64,000 bases of DNA from NCBI GenBank assembly GCA_021014325.1, contig JAJGQC010000609.1:186001-250000 (forward strand), in the 5' to 3' direction. Within the stretch, counting starts at the first letter, position 1, and each line of letters opens with the position of its first letter. This DNA comes from Plazaster borealis. Taxonomy: Eukaryota; Echinodermata; Asteroidea; Forcipulatida; Labidiasteridae. The notes below the pieces were generated by a model, which saw nothing but the letters and a program-made list of their open reading frames with translations, made no database searches and was not told the DNA's origin. Of this stretch, positions 24,013 to 34,712 are shown one piece after another. A program made the position numbers and the translations under genes.

Positions 24013-25126
24013 CACTCATATCCATAGTGGAGTCGAATGACTCTTTACGCAGAGTAAACTACACGTTACTCTCATTAAGGGTCAATTTGACTACAATCAG
24101 AGTCATTTTGACTCCGCCCGAGTCGTATTGGCGGGCCTTGCAAAGTTTTTGAAAATTTCACAGAAATTTCGCGTGCAGCAGCCGCAGTGGTCTGGTCACT
24201 AACTCTATTGCCTAGTCTAACAATGAGAACCGGCCATGTATCCAGGTTACGTTCGTTGCTATGTTGGTTGCCATCTTGGATTTCCGATGACATGTCATTG
24301 CGTAGCCTGTGGCTCATCATGCCAAGAGTAAGACTGTTTGTTCTTCGGTGGAGTCAAATTGTACCTGTTGTAAGTTTTGAAATATAACACATGTAACGTT
24401 ATGTGGTGTTTGGCGTTGTGTATATGTATTTGTAGAACTTCTGTAGGCCCAGCGTTACTTAGAAGTGGTGGGAGATAAACAAAATATCCTGGGTGGGTAG
24501 CTAGCAAGCTGGCCATCTGGCGGATCAGGCCCAGGCATTCATCCATTGGCATGTGGCAATGTAGTTGTACTGTAGTAGTAGTCTATAGTAGTAGTAGCAT
24601 ATTAGTAGTAGTAGTAAGTAGTAGTAACAGCTAACTTAGCTGTGGCAATGCCAAAGCATGAATGCCTGGGCCTGATCCGCGCCAGCATGGCCAGCTAGCT
24701 ACCGACCCAGGATATTTTGTTTGTCTCCCACCATTCCTATTGTAACGCTTGGCCTACAGTACAACTACAAGTACAAGTACATAATGTTCTATACACAACG
24801 CCTAAACACCACATAACTTTACATGTTTTATACTTTAATTCTTACAAACAAGTACATTTGACTCCGCCGACGAACAAACAGGCTGATTTGACTCCACTAG
24901 AATCGACTCCACTAGAAAGTCGCCATGACTCGTGAACAGAGTCATTTGACCCTAAAAGGAGTCGGTGAAGAGAGTAACCATGACTCTTCAAGAGTCGTTA
25001 TGACTCTTCCAAAGGAAGGCATTTGACTCTGAAGAGAGTCAGTTGAACCTTAAAATGGAGTCATTCTAGACATAGTTGCTGGACTCCATTTGAAGGGTCG
25101 CCTTGACTCTGTTTTGGATATGAGTG
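24013..25126. mobile_element. Foldback transposon with GACTC sub-repeats and TAG loop (left arm)
   Basis: Outer ends are CACTCATATCCA and TGGATATGAGTG. Both flanks consist of degenerate GAGTC/GACTC-containing sub-repeats. Inside, 24345-24560 is the inverted copy of 24640-24870 (AAATATCCTGGGT, TGGCCA, GGGCCTGATCCGC and their complements), and the centre is a TAG microsatellite (24570-24635). No coding frame. It occupies an intron of the exon-array transcript. Confidence 0.75.
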
Positions 25127-25889
25127 CAGCTTGTTTCCAGTGGTAAACTAGCGGAATGGAATGTCAATTCCAGCGTATGTTGTTTACCCCAATCTTAATT
25201 CAGAGTGTGAAGCAAACATGCAAAAATTGGTTCGCAATTTTTTACCAAGATAATTTTTGTCAACATTTCTTATGTTCTGCCTTATTGTGATTCAAAAGAG
25301 AGTAAGCACATACAAACAACTTTCAATCAACCTATTTTTTATTTTTTGAAAATGCCTCACCATTTAATTATTATCATACAATATAATTCAACATAAATTC
25401 AACATGGTTTCCCTACATCATACTGGGTTATCATAAACTTACCTTAGAGTATGTAAGATGGACACACTGAGTTGTTGCCGCTAACAATGTACTTGGTGCA
25501 TGGGATGATATCTTGGGAAGTGACAGAATAAGGTATGAACCTGAGTGGAATAAAATGATGAACACATTAGTATAATACAAGTTTTAATTTAACCACTGAC
25601 TTTGCTCATTTGACATGGGAATGCTTACACTATAAACAAACATCAAAACATTCAATTTGGAACCCCATCCACTACACTATAAAACAAATTTAATAGCTAA
25701 ATAGGGGAGGGTGGGGAGCAGAACCTTTTTCCCCAAATGAGGTCGAACAAATGCTCAAATATATGGTTCAATACATAAAAAGTACCCAAAATTATGCCTT
25801 CAATAGAGTGGAGATTTTTGATTTTATTCATTTTGCCTTTTCAATACATCCCATTTGATCTTTTGCACCGTAAAGAAAATGCCTACAGT

Positions 25890-26450
25890 CAGAGTTGTAG
25901 GACTCGAGTCCAGGACTCGGACTCGAGTCCGTCTTGAGTCAAAATTTAGGTGACTCAGACTTGACTTGAGTCACGTTGGCAAAAGACTCGGACTCGGCTA
26001 TCAGGACTCGGACTTGACCCCGGGGGACTCGCGAGTCACATATTTTCACCAACAATACCTTTTTTGTTGAAATATTAAAAACAATTCCGATGATCCAATT
26101 GTCATGGTATATGTACACAGAGGAATAGTAGCATTTAGCGCACGAAATAAGTCCACTGTCGTATGGTGTTGTAAGTAATAGTGTTCGTGATTATAGTGTG
26201 TAGATATTGCCATGTACAGAGCATGTATGTTCAGTACGCATAACACTCGGACATAATTCTGCAAAAGCATTATTGTGCACGACACCAATATTAATGCTGG
26301 TATTCTGTCAGCATTAACACCATAGCCAATACTTGATGCATATTACCAGGGAAATGGGAAATTGTCTCCCGAATCCAAATTGACGGCTTTGGCCAAGTGA
26401 CTTGAGACTCGGACTCGGATTTGAATCAGGTGACTTGAATACAACTCTTA
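25890..26450. mobile_element. GACTCG-rich TIR element (left arm)
   Basis: Begins CAGAGTTGTAGGACTCGAGT and ends ACTTGAATACAACTCTT. Clusters of GGACTCGGACTCG lie just inside both ends, in inverted orientation. The middle is AT-rich. Distinct from the foldback element although both use GACTC motifs. Mirrored at 46538-47097. Confidence 0.65.
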
Positions 26451-26731
26451 ATAATTATAGCACAGATCTAGTATACAGCAGTACAGAATACCCTCCTTTG
26501 ACAAGCCTTTTTTAACCATGATAAAGCCAAAACTGAGTGCATGCCAGAATCCTACAATTATTGAGTAATTAAATTGATGTAATAATCTGCATTGAGATAA
26601 AGAACAAATTCATTTGGGGGGGTGGGAATGGGGGGATGGGCAAGGGATTTGAGCCGCCCCCCATGCCACATGGTTTAACCATGCATTGATATTATTATCA
26701 GTATCAGTAATTTATAGACGATGTGACCTCT

Positions 26732-27336
26732 CATAATGAAAAGTTTTGGACATTTGCTTGTCTGTGTGTGCGCGCGTACACACAATGCACGTAATAGCAT
26801 TACCTTGCATTTGCAGTTGCGCCCTCAAATTGGTCATATCACTAAAATGAACGAGGCTGTAAATTTGGGGTGATCAGAATATTAAACAAAATATCCCTGC
26901 CTTTCTAGTGATACCATTTGTTTACATCATAACCGAGAAGATGATTCGACCATTTTAGTTTACAAAACTTGAGTCGCTCCCCAAAACCGCAGAAGTACCT
27001 ATTCAAATGTGCACAACACGCAAACAGCAACCTATTTTTTACTGCATGGCCTCGCTCGCACGCTTTATAACCAAAGTAACAACTCAGTGTAGCCTTTGGG
27101 TGACGTCATTCTCGAAGCCTGTGAAATCATCTTCACACTGATGCAACAGCTGTGTCTATTGGACAATATTTTCCAACGACCATCTTTAATTAAAAAACTT
27201 ATACCCAACCACTGCCGCACATACCATTCACATAACAATGTATAACATTATTTCACAGCTGGCGTGTGTGTAGCAAGGGCGCCGTGTTGTGTGTACAGAG
27301 CTTTTGTTCTATTTTGTATACTTAGTTTTCATTATG
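26732..27336. mobile_element. 605-bp TIR insertion present only in the left arm
   Basis: The right arm joins the two flanks directly (GTGACCTCT next to GTTTACATTC, at 46267/46268). The inserted sequence starts CATAATGAAAAG and ends CTTTTCATTATG-like (TTAGTTTTCATTATG), giving an 11-bp inverted terminus and no target duplication. The interior has a purine-pyrimidine stretch (GCGCGCGTACACAC) and no coding frame of note. Confidence 0.7.
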
Positions 27337-27569
27337 GTTTACATTCAAACCGCCTCTGTTGACAAAACACTGCCCAAGTCATGTTTCCGCCAAGCAAGAA
27401 GATGCGTACTCATGGTAACATTGCGTGTCCTTTATAGCTGGCTGTCAGTACACAAAGGTTTTGCCCGGCTCATGCATGCGCATCATGTTATGGTTTTCAA
27501 ATGATGTCAGAGGTCACATCGCCTATACTCGTTTTTTTCCAAGTCTTGCGTGAAACAGGCATGCTACGC

Positions 27570-27617
27570 GGATGGGATTCAACCCACGACCCCAGTGGGT
27601 TTGAATCCCATCCGTGA
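27570..27617. repeat. tRNA-like hairpin with B-box (left arm)
   Basis: CGGATGGGATTCAACCCACG pairs with the complementary GTGGGTTTGAATCCCATCCG 8 bp away. One strand carries the RNA polymerase III B-box GGTTCGAATCCC in the right-arm copy. It looks like a tRNA T-arm-derived MITE or SINE relic. Mirrored at 45991-46037. Confidence 0.5.
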
Positions 27618-28169
27618 ATATGCCTGGTTTTTTTATGTGGGACTGTGGGACTTTTCTCTGTGGGAACTGAGTATGCAATGCCTATACGCACCGGCTTGTT
27701 TTGGTGGTAAAACAAAACTATTTCAAGAGAATGAGTTCATATATTTTATAAACATAAGTTTATCATGTTTCTTTATGGACTTTAATCTTAGTTTAAAACT
27801 TTAATTTGACAATATTGTTATTAATCACTGCACTACTGCAACCACGCACACACAAGCTGTTAATACTCAATATTGTCAATTAATGTGAAATTGTGAAACA
27901 GTTTGATGTAACACTTACGGTCTTTTCACATAAACATTACTTTTTGTATGCCTTTTTTGTCTAAAACTACTGTGCGAGCTGCTGTAGGGAGTACAGTGTA
28001 GGGATACAATTTCAGCCACGCGTATTTCAAGTCTGCCGCCGTGCCACACAGTGAACAGGGTGAAGCCTATGTTTGCTTCATTTTGACTGTTTTGAAATTT
28101 CATATTCACCGTAAGAACTCTCATTCAAGGGATTCTATAAGAATTATTTAACTTACCTTGCTCACTTTG

Positions 28170-28510
28170 CAGTGGTTTCCTCAACCAAATTGGCCATAAA
28201 ATGTGGATAAACTAAAGAGAAAGCGTGGAGGCAATATCGGCCATGTTGGCTCTGTGGGATGCATGATAGAAAGCTACACATTTGGTGCAGGCTAGATCAA
28301 AGATCGTATAGCGCCGTAGTAGGCGCAAGATAGAACTCACGCACAAACGTGAAGTACGCAATGGGCGCGTTTGGCCGCCATTTTAGTTAGCAGCGAGAGA
28401 GTTGATCGGTGATAAAACCGCGCGCGGGAAAAGTTTTTAGTTGCACAACTTAGCGTACAGTCGGGCCGGGCTTGTCGTATTTGTCGCTACACCCCCTGAC
28501 AGCCTGACAT
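28170..28510. promoter_or_regulatory. GC-rich bidirectional promoter-like region (left arm)
   Basis: This CpG-rich island in AT-rich surroundings contains GGCCGCCATTTT (YY1-like) and CCGCGCGCGGG, and lies between two divergent donors: AAG|GTAAGT of the minus-strand exon array (28157/28156) and CAT|GTAAGT of a plus-strand exon at about 28538. It also contains AAGATCGTATAGCGCCGTAG, a repeat shared with 33400-33440. Mirrored at 45100-45450. Confidence 0.45.
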
Positions 28511-28882
28511 ATGCCTGATCGTGGAGTACATCATACATGTAAGTTTATGTTTTTATGGGGTGTAATAACACCAATTTTTTGTTTCATCAATCGGACAACT
28601 TTAAAATTTGAGACAATATTCATGATAGGCTATTCGTTTAAAAATTTAAGGACTTTAAAAAGGGTTTCCGGCTTTCCCTGTCAACATGCTTGTTGTTGGG
28701 TACTTTTTGTAAATTGTTGTAGAATGTAGGAGTAGGGAGTGACACAAAACAGTGACAATGTCCATAGATTAACATTAAACTTACCTCGGTTTGAAGATAA
28801 TGATGACCAAAGCTTCCCTTTAAAATATTACTTGCTGAGGTGCTTTAGTAGTTTTTGAGAAATGAGTAAAACAATGCCACGA

Positions 28883-29012
28883 AAATAATTTTCGTCTCAC
28901 TGAGACGAAAATTATTTTAGCATGTAAAATCGTATTTACATGTAATTAATACCAACAGCAACACTGGTAATTCGTTTTACATGCTAACACTGAGACGAAA
29001 ATTATAGACGAT
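28883..29012. repeat. Near-perfect 37-bp palindrome plus third arm (left arm)
   Basis: AAAATAATTTTCGTCTCA, one base, then its exact complement TGAGACGAAAATTATTTT. About 90 bp on, CTGAGACGAAAATTAT appears again. TAGCATGTAAAAC and its inverse lie between. Mirrored at 44600-44735. Confidence 0.75.
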
Positions 29013-29028
29013 TATTTTGTGACATTGG

Positions 29029-29403
29029 TTTAAAGGCATCGTAGGCCTACACGTTTGGTAATTGTCAAAGACCAGTGTTCTCACTTGGTGTATCCCAACA
29101 TATGCATCAAATAACAAGCCTGTAAAAAATTGGATTCAATTGGTCATCGAAGTTGCAAGAAAATGATGAAAGAAAAAACGCCCTTGTTGTACAAATTTGT
29201 GTGCTTTCAGTTAGGAATAAAAACTTCTTGCAAGAAGTTTTTATTATTTTAGTGAGAAATTACCTCTTTCTCAAAACTACGTTACTTCAGAGGGAGTCGT
29301 TTCTCACAATGTTTTATACTATCAACAGCTCTCCGTTGCTCACAAGCAAGTTTTATGCTGATAAATATTTTGAGTAAATACCAAACGTGTCGATGCCTTT
29401 AAA
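29029..29403. mobile_element. TTAA-ended MITE (left arm)
   Basis: Ends are TTTAAAGGCATCGTAGG and CGTGTCGATGCCTTTAAA. Core includes ACAAGGGCGTTTTTTC (complement) and CTTCTTGCAAGAAG, a short internal palindrome. Mirrored at 44205-44580. Confidence 0.75.
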
Positions 29404-29815
29404 GGGCAAAGTACACTCGCCATAATGTTCAATAAAAGTGGTAAGATCGCTATTCACACAAAAACAATGAACAAGTACTAACACTAACATGACTAACTAA
29501 CATCTGGTCCAATGTTATGGTATGAAGATGACCGTCCTTGAGGAAATTGGTCTGGGCATCTGGGCCTCTTCTCGGTTCGTGTGCCAAATCATTCTAGATC
29601 TCTGTTACTATGTTACTGTTGACGACTGTAATTATGTTCCTCTGTCTGTTTTATCTTATTCTATTTATTTGTATAATATTAATTAAGTAATGTCCTTGGA
29701 TTTTGGACCTTGCTTCTATGGAGTATTTTGAGCAATTTGCCATGATTGCTGTCAATCTTGTCAAAGTGTTGTGGTTTTAATTATAGAACATTTATTCATT
29801 GTTATGTTAATATAG

Positions 29816-31461
29816 ATCCTGATCTGTCAACAAAAACAAAACAAGGGAAGGCAACATGGCATCGACCTCATCATCATCAGCTCACTGTTCTGCAATAAAT
29901 TGCTTTAATCGTCAGAGCAAGCGACCGGATCTGTCATTCTTCAAGTTTCCTAGAACAAGGAGAGGTACATATTTGTTATTAAATATTAGGCAATTTGTTG
30001 TTTGAATTATTTCCATTAAATGTGTAAAAAGTACTAGCCTATAGGGCCTATATTGCATCAATAATAGAAATTTACAAAAAATATACTCCAATCATATCAC
30101 CTAACTAAAGGCAACATTTAAATGTGGTAGTGTCCATTTGAATGTTGCCTTAAGCAATGAAAATCTCCACCTTGTAGAACTGATTTTGGAAAGCACACTG
30201 GCTGAAGTTGGTGGTTGCAGACCAATTAAGATAATGGCCAGAATGCAATTTGGTACCAAGCGGTTGGGGGCATTACAATTAAAAACACACACTAAACATG
30301 GATGGATTGAACAGTCTTGATGAAAATACTGTGCCAGTTCATTGCTGTTTCTTCAACAAGTACACTGTATTCATCTGCAACTTTCACAGGTGACTTATGT
30401 TGTACCTTTTTAATAATTTTGATACCTTAAGGTTGACAAAACCAAATCATTACCCTGGGTTAAACATGGTGACTGATGACTGGTGATGATGTTTGGAAAT
30501 TAGCGGTGCTCTTGTTGAACATTACGTTTGTTGACTCTGACTTTATGTGACGAAAGCAAGCAGGAAGGAATTGGCAGCAAAATGAGGTTGTGTTAAACTG
30601 AGTTGTTATAGATTTAAGAGGCTTCTCCGCATGTAATGTCAGCTTATTTGTTCAATTTTAACATACAGTATAATATTATCGCCTATATTTTGTTCTTTGC
30701 AGATGTCAGAAGTGGGTCCAAAACACCCGTCACTCTGATCTGCTTCAGAGAAACTCCCTGTATGTATCATCAAACTGCCGCTTGTGTTCGAGCACTTTGA
30801 GATTCAGCAGTTTTCAAACAAACGGACGAAAAACAGACTGAACTGGAATGCAATTCCAACAATTTTCCAAGTTCCTAATCCTCCCAAATCTCTGTCCACC
30901 CTCGCAGGCTACTTAAGAGAAAGAGTGAGGTAGTCTCAACACCAAAAGCTCCACAGCAGCAAGAAGTTATGAACAATATACAAACATCACATACATCGCT
31001 GGTTATCTCTGTCACAAGGTAATAACTGGACATGAAGTACTCTCTTCATGCCAGATCTGCAGAAAAGCTCTGCTGAAAGAGAATGCAGATTTAGACAACC
31101 CTGCGCTACTCTTCACACATCACAAAGCCTACGACACTTCCACATCTGACTTTGGATCGTTAATGGTCCCTTCAGAGCGTTTCCTAGCTTTCTGTACTGA
31201 ATGTGAGAAGTTGTTTCGCACTGAATTTGATGACATCAAGATGACAAGGAGCAACATCTCCCACCTGCTCAATCGAGCCACATGTGTGATCTACCTTTGT
31301 ACAAGGTGATGCAGTTATGCAGTGAGAGAATAAAAATCCAAAATTGTAGCTGTGTTTGTGAATCACAGAATGCATTATGCACTTAAGTTTAAAACAGAGA
31401 AGTACATAATGTCACCCTCAAAAGGAAATGTAGGAAAGTTGACAAAGTTGCACATAAATGA
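29816..31461 (+). pseudogene. THAP-domain/P-element transposase-derived gene, broken (left arm)
   Basis: Exon 29816-29964 has ATG at 29856 and encodes HCSAINCFNRQ and FFKFPRTRR, the first half of a THAP zinc finger (C-x4-C). After an intron (GTACAT...TTTGCAG), 30703 onward encodes CQKWVQNTRHSDL and LCSEHFE (the C-x2-H pair) and AIPTIF, completing the domain. Direct splicing leaves the halves one base out of frame. A C-terminal P-transposase-like part follows from 30992 (YIAGYL, SCQICRKALL, CTECEKLFR). The catalytic core, normally several hundred residues, is absent. This copy also has a 1-base loss near 30791, a 2-base gain near 31281 and a 1-base gain near 31335. Confidence 0.7.
30108..30153. 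repeat. Short palindrome in THAP intron
   Basis: AAGGCAACATTTAAATG pairs with CATTTGAATGTTGCCTT. The surrounding intron (30100-30320) is repeat-like. In the right arm the corresponding stretch is 43455-43505 with small differences. Confidence 0.5.
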
Positions 31462-33240
31462 AGCAAACAAGTTGTACATTAAGTCAGTCATTGTGATTAA
31501 AACAACATTTAATTGTGATTTAAAATAATAGTACAGTGGCCCTGAATAATTAGGTCACCAAAATGACATTTTGAAGTGGCGTACAACTTGATGGGTTGTT
31601 TATATGCAAATTAAGTCATAGCGACATGAATGGTATAAACACCAAACAGCGAGGGTGTGTTTGGGTGTGTTTGTATACACATTCAAACCGGGACCTATAA
31701 CAAAAGAGGACAATAGGGTCCCTGTTCGTAAAGGTCCCCAGTTGGAAAGTGTGTACAAAACTAATGGAGATGTTTCCAAAAGTTTAAGTACAAACAAAGA
31801 GGGACATAGGAGGTCCGATTGTGAGGTGTTTACACACTTGTGTGTGTGTGTGTGTGGGGGGTTATCGCAGTTTCATCTGTTTTATTTTTAATTGGAATTT
31901 TTATTGGCATTTAAAAAGAATAGCTATATTTATTTTTAATGTTTAGTCTTTGTGTACACCTTGAAAGAAAAGCTCATCATTTTTTTAATTGCATGACTTA
32001 AAGAATAAATTGACTTGGAATCATAGAATCTGATAAAGCGGAAGTTTAATTTCAAAATTGCCGTCTGTTTTGGCTCAGTGACGAGGAACAAGAACAAGGA
32101 ATTAAAAATTAAATTAATTTAAGGCTACAAAATTTGGCAAATGTCTTTTCCTTTTTTTTTCTTGGGGTTAGGAAAACAAAACCTACACTGCAGGCGTTAT
32201 TTTTACGAATAATGAGGAATGGTCCCACAAATGGAACATTTTACAGAATATACTGATCTTTACATGTATTTTATTATTTTTTAAAGAACAGGCATTGCAG
32301 AATTTTAAGTTGTATTAAGATGAACTGTCAACTCACATTATAGACTTTTATCATGGTGCGGCTATCTTGATTTTCTCCCATTCAAATCAATGTAACCAAA
32401 CCGAGGCTCTAACAGCAAATAGGCCTGGTTCCTTTCTTTTGTACATTAAATATTTGCAATTGTTACTGCTATTGGATACAGGACTAAGATAGCAGTGCAG
32501 CATGATAAAGGTCTATTATCATTGACAGCCCCAAGCAGTCATTAAATTCAATTTATGTTTTACATGTATATGTTTTGAACTTCTGTATATACTTATATAC
32601 TGATATTTTTAATTATTGTATTGTCATTTTAGCCCTGAGATGCATAGAATTCAATGCATGTTTTACATGTGTATGTAAGTATGTATATTTACTTATTTAT
32701 ATATTTACTTGTACATTTCTAACCAATTTTATACTTCTGTATAATACTTCTGTAAAATTTGAGATATTTTAGTAATTTTATTGTCATTTTAGCTCCCACA
32801 ATTTGTGCTATGGTGCTGTCCGTGAGTTTAATTGAATAAATTACACAGCTGTTCTATTCACTGTATTCATTGTCTGTTGGGTTAGTAAGACATTTTACCA
32901 CTCCACCCGTAGGTCCCAACAAATAATACAAAAACAACTACAGATGTTCGACCTTCTGTTCAGATAAGTGTTTTAATTGTTGATTTTATACAAGAAATCC
33001 CGATTTTGGGCAATAATATTGTCCTGTTGACTCTGTCATTTATTATGCATACAACTCAAAGATCTAAAGCAATGCTATTTTGCTTTTAAGGCCCCGGAGA
33101 AAAATACCAGTTGATCGTCCCTCTCTCATCAATCTTTTTAGAATTTGTAACTACATAAAGTGTGGACTGAAGAATTGGTGACCAGTTTGAATTATGCTTG
33201 GCGGCCACCTTCAAATGAATAAAACAAAATAAAAGACCCT
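31462..33240. other. No gene recognised (left arm; mirrored at 40520-42138)
   Basis: AT-rich DNA. It contains a GT microsatellite (31838-31860) and a ~170-bp segment at 31665-31835 missing from the right arm (compare 41910-41950). The frame at 32575-32772 and its partner 40994-41191 differ by one residue but are low-complexity and tandem-like (ACATGTATATG and TACTTATATA repeats). Confidence 0.5.
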
Positions 33241-33279
33241 CTATGCATGATCATTGGGGCGCCATGCTTGTTCTGCCGA

Positions 33280-33680
33280 AGATGTATGAGAGATTATCAC
33301 TCTCTGTGCATGAACATTGGGGGCGCGTGATTGATTCAGCTCCCAAGATGGCGCCGCGCCTCCAGTGCGTATTTCACTTACGGTGCGCGCGCTATGCGTG
33401 AGTTCCCTATCTTGCACCTCACGGCGCTATACCGATCTTTGGGCTAGATGATAGATCGTATTGAATATGACGTCACCATTCAAATATCTGCCCTTCAACA
33501 TGGCGTCTGTGAGCGTGTGCGTTTGGGTGTGCGTGCATGTGCCGTAGAAATCAAACCGGGATTGCTGCGTGCTGCGTGTTTCATTGATACGCCGCTTAGA
33601 CGCTCATACGGTTTTGCCCTACAAGATGGCGACTTTCATAGCATTATTCAATACGGTCTATAGTCGTATGGGCAGATGGC
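33280..33680. promoter_or_regulatory. CpG-rich promoter-like block with CRE (left arm)
   Basis: Contains a perfect CRE TGACGTCA (33468-33475), several AAGATGGCG/ACATGGCG YY1-like motifs, and GC-rich GGCGCCGCGCC sequence. The CTATCTTGCACC...GGCGCTATACCGATCTTTG segment is shared with the other promoter-like region at 28300. No assigned transcript. Mirrored at 40110-40500 (CRE at 40284-40291). Confidence 0.4.
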
Positions 33681-33962
33681 CGGTTCCCTCTGTGGACTCC
33701 AGGGCGCAAGGCGAAGATGATGAACATGGCTTTATGCCAAGAAAACCCACCGCTCTTTCAGATTCACCATAACAAAAGAGATTTTGACCTTGTTTGTTTT
33801 TCATAAAAACTGTACATTAAACATGTACCTATATTTATTTTTTGTTGGCCTCTAGCATGTCCTACTCAAACTCCTAAACTACGATGTCCATCTGATTGTT
33901 TCGCTTTCCCCTTATACCTCTCTCAGTCCCTCTGCAGATAGAGACATGGGAAGAAGCCTGGG

Positions 33963-34495
33963 TCCTCTATTTAAAAAGGACAAGCATTCACTCAGAATAC
34001 ACCAAAAAGCAGAATCCATGACATCAAAAATATAAAATAATCTCCTGTACTGATTTTAATCCTCCAAATACTATAGCACACAATACAAAATATAATTGTA
34101 TGCACAATGCACAAAGCACAGTCACTATATTAAGGGCAAAAGGTCAACACAAAACAGGAAGGCCATACACTAGTTTACAATGATTCAATCAGCCCTTAAA
34201 ATTACAATATTTCTGGAGTAAAGTTATGATTTGATACAGAACAATACCCACAGATAACTCTATGAGCTTATCCTCTCCCAGATACAAATTATATGGAGCA
34301 TGGCCAGAGCCATTCCTCTCCCACAAAATAGAGAGAAATACCTAGACAAAAATAAATGTGCTTTCTTGCCCAAAGATAATGAAAAAGAGAGGAGCCCAAA
34401 GGTCGCGACCCCAAACAGAACTTTTAAAAATAAATTATGCTAATCACAAAGTTGGATCAGACACTTGAACACTGAGGGCGCATTTGGGTTCCTGC
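33963..34495 (-). repeat. ~0.53-kb direct repeat, copy 1 (left arm)
   Basis: First of three same-orientation copies (with 35142 and 36101). Shared landmarks are AAGGACAAGCATTCAC, TAATCCTCCAAATACTATAG, AACAATACCCACAGATAACT and AAGTTGGATCAGACACTTG. It could be an LTR of a small non-coding retrotransposon, but no TG...CA ends, primer site or target duplication can be fixed by eye. Mirrored at 39260-39805. Confidence 0.6.
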
Positions 34496-34712
34496 AGCAG
34501 AGCCGTATATTGAGAGAGTTACAAACCTGCGATTAGAAGCCATTTTGTCTCAAAAAATGCATTGGCTTATCACAGGTGCCAGACTAGTCTGCCCATTGGG
34601 TTGTGCTGGATTTGGAACAAAATGGCGCCCAGCAACCACGTGACCGGAGAAAGCTGGTCCTCCATGTCCCAACTCTCTCAATACACAGCTCTGCCCTGCA
34701 GGTTCCCTACTT
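34485..34712. mobile_element. Foldback MITE between repeat copies (left arm)
   Basis: GTTCCTGCAGCAGAGCCGTA plus TTGAGAGAGTT pairs with AACTCTCTCAATACACAGC and TCTGCCCTGCAGGTTCC, about 36-bp inverted ends enclosing AAAATGGCGCCCAGCAACC and an E-box (CACGTG). Mirrored at 39040-39268. Confidence 0.6.

Larger units (their letters stand above)
20461..25540 (-). repeat. Tandemly duplicated exon-plus-intron units (left arm)
   Basis: Beyond the exons, intron segments are also shared between units: GACAGTACTTCAG, AATCAAAATAAGCA, CATCTGACA and ACTAATGTCTGTA (on the transcript strand) recur upstream of several exons. This shows duplication of whole 1-2.5-kb units and not just of splice sites. Unit spacing was later altered by MITE and foldback insertions. 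Mirrored at 47370-52476. Confidence 0.6.
19370..28420 (-). ncRNA. Multi-exon transcript unit with duplicated exons, likely non-coding (left arm)
   Basis: Inferred minus-strand exons: first exon ending at 28157 (donor AAG|GTAAGT); 25443-25540; 23423-23513; 22321-22419; 20461-20542; terminal exon from 20030 down to about 19370, with TTTATT (AATAAA on the transcript strand) at 19385-19425. Each internal exon is preceded by a pyrimidine-rich CAG and followed by GTAAGT or GTAAGA. The four internal exons are copies of one another, with ACC(T/A)AGCAG-like and GCTGGCACTT-like cores and ACATACTCTAAG-type ends. Their lengths (98, 91, 99, 82 bp) differ modulo three and each exon changes frame, so a conserved protein is unlikely. 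The GC-rich start region is shared head-to-head with the THAP gene. Confidence 0.45.

Noticed and set aside
32575..32772. 65-codon frame conserved in both arms
   Set aside because: Low-complexity, built from ACATGTATATG/TACTTATATA repeats. Similarity reflects the palindrome and not selection on protein.
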